Assembly: GCA_947172415.1 (NCBI GenBank)
Contig: OX359193.1
Span: 2,784,501 to 2,848,500, forward strand
DNA from: Chondrosia reniformis
Lineage: Eukaryota; Porifera; Demospongiae; Chondrillida; Chondrillidae
DNA length: 64,000 nt
Direction of reading: 5' to 3'
In this document: positions 56,276 through 64,000 of the stretch, piece after piece
Numbering within the stretch: the first letter of the stretch is position 1
Layout of the letters: the number at the start of each line of letters is the position of its first letter
Notes under the pieces: generated by a model
Database searches by the model: none
Seen by the model: the letters and a program-made list of their open reading frames with translations, nothing else
What the model was told of the DNA's origin: nothing
Made by a program: the position numbers and the translations under genes

Positions 56276-56593
56276 GTTAGTTGGCAAAGTAGTTATCTTA
56301 TAATTGTAACAAAGTTATTTTATAGATTATATACATTAGCTCTTCTGAAATTCACTCTGGTAGATGTCAATTATGAAAATATGAAAATTGCCTACAATAT
56401 TCAACAGCAAGGTAAGGAAACACTACAGTTTAGTGTGATGAGAGGTTCAGTTAGTATTTTGATTATTTAAACAGCTTCATTTTATTTTCAGCTGATCCCA
56501 CCTCCTTCCTCGGTGGATAGATATAGTTTAAATTCAGCATTTAGAAGGTACATACAAGGGTACTGCCACAGATGGTACAATGTACCCCTTCAC

Positions 56594-56769
56594 AAAGGAA
56601 ATGACATCATACCTCAATTTATACACAATGCGTGCATTATAATTACACAAAAATGTATACCATATGGTACCATAGGTATCCGAGATAGGAATCAGTACTA
56701 TGGTATACATTTTTTGTGTAATTATAATGCATGCATTTCATATAATTGAGGTATGTCATCATTTCCTTT
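56594..56769. repeat. foldback element
   Basis: Arms AAAGGAAATGACATCATACC... (56594 on) and ...GAGGTATGTCATCATTTCCTTT (ending 56769) pair over about 70 bp, with ACACAAAAAATGTATACCAT in the inner stem. Confidence 0.9.
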
Positions 56770-56779
56770 CTACCATATG

Positions 56780-58355
56780 TAATCCATGATACAAGGAACT
56801 AGATGACAAATATTCCTACAAGGAATGATATAATAAATATTTCAGAGTATCTTCTGATACCAGCCTGCTGGAACCAATTCCTAAAACTATTAAAATAACA
56901 TTGAGGGGAAGTAGAGACACTAATGTTTTGTAGGTATTTCATGTGTCTACATTGGCTATCCTAAGTTTTAAGTTAAATAAATGCCCACTAGAGTGACTAC
57001 AAAGTTACCCTGTCATTGTACAATTATTTTAACTGTAGGATATGCATTTTAAAAACTATTACTACCTAATTGTTACCTCTTATTACAATATTGATTATTC
57101 ATATATTGACACCATTTTAAAATTTCAAGAAGTATAAGGGCTATGCCGCCTCCCAACTCCTCCCTGCTGAATTGTTTCATAATGTCTGATGCCATAGACC
57201 GCATTCCTGAATAGGAATTAAGAGTTTATATGTCAATGTTTCAATGCAACCTTAACGTAAGAAATTATTATCATCAAATGAGATCTGTGAAGGGTTTCCT
57301 AAAGCCATCACAAACCCCTTGCAATAACTATACTCCATACATGTGAAGTGTTTAATATTTTGCTTAGTCTAAATACAACAGTTTTTGCATTTTCAATTGG
57401 GACTTGTCTTGCCTATGAGATGTTGTGCCTTTTTTAATGTGGGATGTAGGGGCTGCTTACAGGGTCCTCTTTGTGGTGTTTTGGGTCAGAAAATCGGTTA
57501 TGATTTTGATTTTCGATGCTGACCTAGTGTTCCTATCATGGTGGATCTCAATTTACTGTATTCTTCCTGAAAGTACAATTTTGCCTATTCATTTAACTAA
57601 TATACTCTTGAGAGGTTGTGCCTTATGTATGCTTTCAACAACGAAATGTAGTTGATATGTGAATAGAGACTAGTTGGTCTTTATGTAACTATTCATTGTG
57701 GGAGTAAAGGAGAGCTTCACAATGCGTATGCATTTGCTAGTTCATGTATATGTAATAAAAGAGTATGTTGACAGTTATGAGTTATTCTTAAAGGGGAACT
57801 GTCCTTTCAATGCCATTTTCCTGCAAATCAATAATATACATGAAGTAAAACCTGAAGATGTAGGATGTCATTTACCATCACCAACCTTATTAATTTGAAC
57901 CAGAGCAAGAAGATGATGATGAAAGAAACATAATTGTCACAAACAAAAGTGAAATTGTTGAAAAACTGAATATTTATGATGGTAGGATTAATATCACATC
58001 TTGGTGTCAATATGGAGCCTGACAGATGATGTCCATTGAAGATGAATATGTGCGTGTTGCCATGAAATTCCATGAGCTTATAGCTAAATTGTAGAAAACA
58101 GACAGTGTAAAGTGAGATGGATGATTTCAGGCCTGTTTGTATAAGATCGTAAATGCTGAGAACTGCTTTAGTGGGAATGAGGGAGATGGTTTTGAACAGG
58201 ATCTAATTCCAAACAGGGTAAGTCTATAGAAAAATCAATGTTGAACCTACCATCTACAAAATGATAGGCAGGAATGTCAAGCATGTTATTCCTTTGAGGC
58301 TGATGGAAACTACAGAGGCTTCCATAATACAAGATAATTAACATTTATAATTGAA
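56780..58355. other. no supported gene
   Basis: AT-rich. A stretch at 57900-58080 reads on the plus strand, with breaks, IVTNKSEIVEKLNIYDGRIN and EDEYVRVAMKFHELIAKL, which looks like decayed coding sequence, but the family is not recognised. Further PIGS exons were not found here. Confidence 0.4.
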
Positions 58356-58361
58356 ATCTGA

Positions 58362-58563
58362 AGTAGGGATGGCAGTGCTGCCAACAGTCACTAGCAAATC
58401 TGGCAAAACAAGAAAGGCATCATGTGACAAGGATAACCATACAGAAGTTGCATATATACTGAAATTTAAGTAACTTAACCATATACATCACTTCCATGTT
58501 TGGACACATAGGTATTGCTGAAGTAGGGATGGGTGTGCCCAAACATGGAAGTGATGTGTATGC
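58362..58563. mobile_element. AGTAGGGATGGC-family MITE, rearranged
   Basis: Starts AGTAGGGATGGCAGTGCTGC, runs through TTAACCATATACATCACTTC to GTTTGGACACA, then a second AGTAGGGATGG start (58522) in inverse order leads back through CCCAAACATGGAAGTGATGT. This is a folded or nested copy. Confidence 0.8.
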
Positions 58564-58569
58564 TCATAT

Positions 58570-59489
58570 GTGCTATAAGTACCCTTTTTGCACAAATCTT
58601 TTTAAAACAGAAGCGTGCCTATTCCCTAGTTCCTAACTTGTACATGTACCAGATAAAAAGTCAAGTATTCAGCCTGTGGCTTGGTACATGACTGTATGTG
58701 AAAAGCTATGACTATTACACCTATTATCACCTGACAAAAGTTACCAAAACAGTTAACTATGATTTCCAAAATGAACATTTGTGACACTGAATTTCTTAGG
58801 GCATTTATTATCTGGGTGGCACTAAAAATCTGGACAAATTTAATGCAGTCTTTTTTCATCCAAAATGCTTCCCAGACAATATCTTTGGTGTTTTGGGGGT
58901 CTGTCACTATGGTAACAATCCATATATAAATGGCTGCCCAAGTTTATGCGAGTGTTAGGAAAATGGAAACTTAAAAGAGGAAGACAGGAGAAACCATGTT
59001 GTACAAGAGGGTGGGAAGTCTTATACTGTTAGTTATTCTATGAAGATGGGAAGGAGCAAAAGCAGTTTTTGTGGCATTCTCAAGAAGTATGAGGAGACAG
59101 AGACAGATTAAAGAAAAAGAGGGAGTGGAAGAATCCCCTTAAAGCTGCCATGAACGTTAGCTTGCCAACATTCTATGCAGACACATTGAGTATTGGCCAG
59201 TTATATTTCCTGGATTTCAGGTAGGGAAATGCTAGATGGAAGTTAAATGTGAAGACTTGGTCTAAGGGTCCTCCCCTATAAAATTTTGTATTTTTGTAAT
59301 CTAATCTCACTGAGTAAGCCTATAAGTAAATTTTGAAAACTTTTACTGTATTACTCACTCTCATCAGTTCATAATAATGATTATTAATTTTAACGAAGAG
59401 GAAGAGAGAAAGAGAGGACTTAACATTGCTCTGAAAGAACTCTTCCCATTAATCATTAGTTTAGTAGCAAGCTAGTTATTTACACACAT
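58570..59489. other. no gene seen
   Basis: AT-rich with no recognisable exon. Confidence 0.45.
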
Positions 59490-59790
59490 ATAATTACCAA
59501 GTATTTTGAGTTTAAAAAACTTGTGGGATACCTGGCGACCCCAAACTCGAACTAGTTGCTGGTTCTTAGATGTCCTGTTTACTGTCGCTTAATTGCTGTC
59601 AATGTCAATGTCATATCTCATAGAAAACATTTGTTTGCTACTTCACATTACATAGTATGAGTAAAGGTGGTTTCTAAATTGTTTTCATCGGTTCAATGTT
59701 CGGCGCCAAGGAAGAGAAAGCTAATTTTAAACTAGAAAACAACCGCCAGCCAAGTTTCAGCCATTTTGATGACAGATAAAAATATTTGTA
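59490..59790. repeat. GGGGCGC-core repeat, diverged copy
   Basis: CAAGTATTTTGAGTTTAAAA, TTGCTGGTTCTTAGATGTCC and AAGGAAGAGAAAGCTAATTT align with 55050-55340 in the same orientation. Confidence 0.82.
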
Positions 59791-59831
59791 TATACACAAG
59801 TAATAAAAAACATGTACAAAAATGATGTTAT

Positions 59832-60004
59832 AAGTAGGAATGCAGTGTTTACTAGTATATATGCAAAAGTATCGAAGCAAGACAGTGATTAAATGATAAG
59901 ACTAATCATATATACCAAAGTTGCATATATACTGAAATTTAAGTGACTTAACCATACACTTCTGTGTTTTGCAGATGTACTAGTGAACACTGCCATTCCT
60001 ACTT
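59832..60004. mobile_element. 173-bp MITE, AAGTAGGAATG ends
   Basis: AAGTAGGAATGCAGTGTTTA opens and its inverted counterpart (GTGAACACTGCCATTCCTACTT) closes; the interior CATATATACTGAAATTTAAG and TGACTTAACCATACAC are shared with 47586 and 58362. Confidence 0.85.
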
Positions 60005-60219
60005 CTACCATCATTTTAGTACATGTTTTTTATTTACTTGTATTTCACTTTTTCGTGTTAAAATCACTTGTTCTAATCTAAAATTGGAGGCCAAGAAGAC
60101 CACAATTTTCACTTTTCACGATTAGCATGCTTTATGTAGAGTGCATTTGGACTTAGAGCTGTCTATTCCCTAGTTTGGAAATATTTATGACAATTTTTAA
60201 CTTGTACGTTAAGTTCGCA

Positions 60220-60930
60220 TATTAGCGCTAGTCCATTTGCAAACAAGTGCTAGTCTTTAAAGAGTGCAAAATGTCTTGGCATGACTTAGTGAACACAATT
60301 ATTATCAATAATTGTGTTTGCACTGACCACTGCATTATATGACAATTACTTAAGTGGCTAGTTTCAGTGTACGTGGACACTACCAATGAATAGATAAAGT
60401 TTCTTACTAGGCCTAGGTCCTTCCATATTCGGTGTGCATAAAACTGCCTGTTATGGATCACTCTATCAACGAGTGCCTTTGAATTTCGCATCTAGTTTAA
60501 TGATATCGTAGCTTGGATGTCTTTGGTAGCTTGAAGCTTGGACGTATTTGGCAGTTCGTATATATACTGTAAACATGTATGCGGTCTACGATGATACAAT
60601 ACTGTATAGCAGGAAAATTTGGCAGGCAATATATTTGGCAAAATGCCCCATTTTAGCATTTGTCAAGTTTTATATTTGGCGGATTGCTACTATCACACAA
60701 TCATTGGCTTAATTGTTTAAATGGAAGGCGGTACCCTTACATTGGAAATCAATAGCTGCATTCGCGAATTTGGAAAAGAATTAAATTTGGTGAGCTTCAG
60801 ACTACTCACCAAATGACCAAATTTAAGTCCTCGCTGAATTTCCCGCTATACTGTATTTCCACTTTGCACATGCTCAATGGTATGAATATCATTAAACGTA
60901 CCACCCCTTACGCACCTACCTACGTGCGTA
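60220..60930. repeat. dispersed repeat, copy 2, interrupted
   Basis: Second copy of the 54420-55010 repeat. It is interrupted at 60602-60852 by a MITE absent from copy 1. Confidence 0.88.
60602..60852. mobile_element. 251-bp MITE with TA target duplication
   Basis: Ends CTGTATAGCAGGAAAATTTG and (reversed) CAGTATAGCGGGAAATT are imperfect inverted repeats. TA lies outside both ends. Comparison with copy 1 (GCAATAGTTTAACTTTGCAC at 54941) shows the empty site. TA duplication with CAG-like ends suggests a pogo/Tc1-type relationship. Confidence 0.88.
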
Positions 60931-61562
60931 CCTACCTACATACATTACCGCGATCTGGTGTTACCTGCTGGTACATTGGATAGAGCGGCCATTTTTTTCT
61001 GGTCATTCCTACTTAGAGAGTACTACTGTACCTCCTGATATACATGGTTATGAACAGGAAGCCATATGTTAACCTAGTTTCTGAAAACAGTGTAGGGGCG
61101 TTGTTCGGGCCCCAACTTAATTCAGACCTAAGTGCTATAACACGTGACTATGTACATTGAGTGGATTATAATTCTGCCCCTGGTATTCTATATAGCTTCT
61201 TATGTTTTGTATATAAATGTCTCAGTATCTGTGTTTCAGGATTGGTTAACAGGTTGGTTTGCCCATGCCATAAATGACTTAAACAATTTTACACACTGGT
61301 ATATGTACAGAGATGTTTAATTTAAGGACCATCATTTACAGGTGTTTTCCCCCTTCATAATCAGCCGCTTTTGAGACTTTATTTTTACAAAGTATATCTA
61401 AATTCTTCCTCTGATAGTGACATATCTTTTTCCTTTTGGCCATTATCAAGTCGGTCCTGGAACACTTAGAGGCCATCTCTTAATGGTAACACAGGAGCAG
61501 TTATCTTCTCGTAAGTGGAGCACTTCTATTGCTAGGACTTTAGGTGATATTTTGAGAAGGAT

Positions 61563-62745
61563 GGCTGGGAAATAGCTGACACATCAGTTGAAACAAAACA
61601 TTTAAGGAAGGCAAACTTTGTGGAGGTTGAAGAAGCGTTGTCATTGTGGTTCTCAACAATTGAGGCAAAGAAAGCCATAATTAGTGATGCCATTCTACTT
61701 GAAAAGGTAAATATATTTCACAACAACTGGATTGTGCAGAGTTCACAGCATGTAATGATTGGTTGGGTAGATTTAATTCCAGACATGGTATTTCTTTAAA
61801 GATTTTGTATGCAGAGTCAGCCTCTGGCAATGTTGATATTGTTTCAGCTGCAAGAAGTCAATTAAAAGAAATCTACAGCAGATTCAGTCCGTAAGACATT
61901 CACAATGTTGATGAAACAGGTCTCCTTTTAAAATGACACAAAGCAAGAGGGGGGCTCAGCATGGTTACAAGTAATATAAAAATCATATCACAGTGGTCCT
62001 ATGCATAAATGCTGTTTCAAAGATTTCTCTCCTAGCATCTATGCATATTTGTTATACCCATAACTAAAAAGCTTGGATGACTGGGTTCCTGTTCACAGAG
62101 TGGCTGTAGTTTTGATCAACACATCAAGCAGACGATAAACCGTTATGTCTTACTGCTATGGACAATTTAACCGGTCATTTTCCAGATATCACCCTTGAGT
62201 GTGTGGAACTGCACTAATTGTCACCAAATACAAAACGTCACCTGAAGACTCTTGATGCTGGGATTATTCAAGGCCTGGTATCAAAGATCTCATTTAAATG
62301 GATTCACTGAACTAGTAGAAAAAGAAAAGAAGCCAGATATCAACTTCAAAGGGGCTATTTGTCTTTTACATTAGTCTGCAGAAACAGTTACTCAAGCCAC
62401 AGTAAGCAACTTTTGGAAGGACACTGGTATCTTACCTGAACTTGAAGACCAATAGCTAGAAGTTGATCCAATGCAGAAGCTTCATAGTCTTTGGAATGTT
62501 CCTCTTTTTCAGATAGCTAACTGCATGCCAGATTCAAATTACGTAGATATTGATGTAGAAGTAGAAACAGAGGAATTACCATCAGATGATGACATTGTTG
62601 CAATGGTACAGAAGGAAGGGGAAGATAATGATGATGGTGGGGCAGACAGTCCCATTCCCATACTAATGCAGGCTATTCATGCTGGAAAGGTCTTACAGCA
62701 GTACTGTGATAGTAGGACAGATAGGGAAGACAGTATAGTAGTCTA
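61563..62745 (+). pseudogene. pogo/Tigger transposase relic
   Basis: Plus strand: KHLRKANFVEVEEALSLWFS (CENP-B-type DNA-binding domain, 61600), CNDWLGRFNSRHGISLKILY (61760), VDIVSAARSQLKEIYSRFSP and IHNVDETGLLFK (first catalytic Asp, 61900), HITVVLCINAVSK (61985), AWMTGFLFTEWL (62075), LTAMDNLTGHFPDITLECVE (second Asp, 62155), LSPNTKRHLKTLDAGIIQGL (third acidic residue, 62230) and an acidic tail ELPSDDDIVAMVQKEGEDND (62575). The pattern is that of pogo/Tigger DDD/E transposases. Many stops and frameshifts; dead. Confidence 0.87.
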
Positions 62746-63017
62746 AAGGAAGTTGGAGAAAACATTTGAAGAAAGGAAATCACAGACTTCCTTATTTGAT
62801 TATTTTATTACAAAATGAACTCACACTATTCTATGCTTTATAACAAGATTTTATTTAGCTGGCTATATAATATTCAAGTCAAAAGTAACTTACAGTTTGC
62901 CGCAAAATTCCACACGTATTTTTATGGAATCTCCACGTACGTCCGCACTGCTATCTGCAATTACCCATACTGCCTTCCGTGGTTACGGGCGTTATTATAA
63001 TATATACCTTTATAGAG

Positions 63018-63085
63018 GGTCATCTTTCGACTTTTAAAATGTCTAAAGTCTTGCTGTGTGACACTGTATAAGTCGAAAGATGACC
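63018..63085. repeat. 16-bp perfect inverted repeat
   Basis: GGTCATCTTTCGACTT (63018-63033) and its exact complement (63070-63085) around a 36-base spacer. May be a small MITE or the end of one. Confidence 0.85.
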
Positions 63086-63649
63086 TTTTCTAAAGATAAG
63101 TTCGACGCAGTTAGATAGAAGGAATCCTTACGTACGTACTAGTTGCTTTCGGACCAGTGCAGATTTCCGCGGATGGCTGTGCAGAAATCTGTAAAAGTCC
63201 GTACAGGTAACTGTGGTTTACAGCATCCGCGGTTTCCAGGAAACTGCGGAAAACTCTAAGTTACTTTTATACTGTATATGTGATATTTGTTGAATCTGCC
63301 AAACCAAATATACCACGACAGATCAACAGGGTTACACTGTATAATTTAGCTGCAAAAGTTTCCAACTTTCATTTGTTTTTACGGACCCTGTCCCCAATCC
63401 ATAGATGAATCGATCTATTGTTCCATATAAAAAGGCAGAAGAGAGCAAGTGACTGCATTTACTCATTGACTCCAGTATACAAGGAAGATTCCTGCCCTAC
63501 CCAGCACAACTATATTATACTGTGTTGCAAGTGTGACTGGAGCAGTCATTTCTGGAACTGCACCTACTGGAACTGCGCCTGTATGATGGCACTCTATAGA
63601 CTCTTGCTCTGCGGAGATTGTACACTGATGAAGGAACCTCTACATAGTA

Positions 63650-63770
63650 CATATAGGTATAGCAAGTTGGTCCTTTGTACCAGAGCTGACTTAAATGTTG
63701 TGTGCAGACAGCTCTGCTATGGAGTACTTTGCACTGAAAGTGATAATGGTCCTGCCTACAAAAGCCCCAC
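63650..63770 (+). pseudogene. possible SRCR-domain fragment
   Basis: The frame reads LCTRADLNVVCRQLCYG then VLCTESDNGPAY. The xDANVVCRQLGYG motif is the signature of scavenger receptor cysteine-rich domains, which are very abundant in sponges. Only this motif is recognisable; upstream and downstream sequence does not continue the domain convincingly, so it is a fragment or a coincidence. Confidence 0.35.
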
Positions 63771-64000
63771 CCAAACTCCAGAGCCCAAGACCACACACTT
63801 AACCTAGGCTATCGTTTAAAGTTACAGGGCAATATAGACATCAACACCTTTCTAATGGTAGATCGTACCATTCAGCACTAACTCCCCCCTGAGACTGCAG
63901 CAACAGAACATTGGAAACCAACTGGCCCATACCTTCGGAAAGCAAATTACTGGCTTCCCTATTGACCATCACAGAAAATGGCAATGGTTGTGTACTTTTC

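Noticed and set aside
56329..56520. PIGS exons 4 and 5 at 56336-56425 and 56492 onward
   Set aside because: Good donor and acceptor sequences exist, but the phases do not join to exon 3 without a stop and no PIG-S motif is recognisable, so they are only mentioned as possibilities.
63418..63807. 129-residue Cys-rich open frame as a complete secreted peptide gene
   Set aside because: No signal peptide, no regular cysteine spacing apart from one SRCR-like motif, and no splice or start context; only the short motif is reported.

Overview
This is nuclear DNA from an intron-bearing animal with an AT-rich, transposon-packed genome. Coding pieces end at GT..AG introns of about 50-150 bases, the one convincing host gene (PIG-S) has a metazoan-like N-terminus, and the transposon mix (DIRS, Penelope-like, piggyBac, hAT, MULE, pogo, restriction-endonuclease-type LINEs, an integrase/HECT element) is typical of sponges and other early-branching invertebrates. 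A short SRCR-like fragment near the right end fits a sponge, but the species cannot be fixed from sequence alone. There are no bacterial operons and no CRISPR array.

Layout. 1-2575: Ty3/gypsy relic (minus), abutting a hAT transposase remnant with visible introns (2580-3732, plus). 3955-7030: LINE relic (minus) with reverse transcriptase, CCHC motif and restriction-like endonuclease. 7858-10980: two piggyBac relics (minus) separated by an inverted-repeat element. 10955-13430: second gypsy relic (minus), with an internal gag-RT deletion and a small inversion inside the integrase. 15624-15896: 68-bp tandem repeat. 16068-17819: third piggyBac. 18038-18985: Penelope-like GIY-YIG fragment between inverted terminal copies. 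19861-23430: decayed DDE-like pseudogene ending in a Tudor-like domain. 24766-27001: fourth and best-preserved piggyBac. 27075-31560: DIRS retroelement (gag, RT, RNase H, tyrosine recombinase; minus) interrupted by a 617-bp TTAA element.

The centrepiece is 34106-43875, a 9,770-bp DNA transposon bounded by a 6-bp target duplication (AAACTC) and terminal inverted repeats of about 130 bp. It carries two converging genes: an 11-exon HECT-type E3 ubiquitin ligase (plus), whose splice phases close over the whole coding region except for one frameshift and one stop, and an rve-type DDE integrase/transposase with a helix-turn-helix (minus), with two stops. Ubiquitin ligase cargo in a cut-and-paste transposon suggests that the element manipulates host protein turnover.

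44075-56275: the first three coding exons of a probable PIGS gene (GPI transamidase subunit). Its second intron, about 11.8 kb, is filled by a MULE transposase relic, LINE fragments and several small inverted-repeat families. 56276-64000: foldback elements, duplicated repeats, a pogo/Tigger relic (61563-62745) and a possible SRCR fragment. Nearly every transposon gene shows stops or frameshifts, so none is predicted to be autonomously active.
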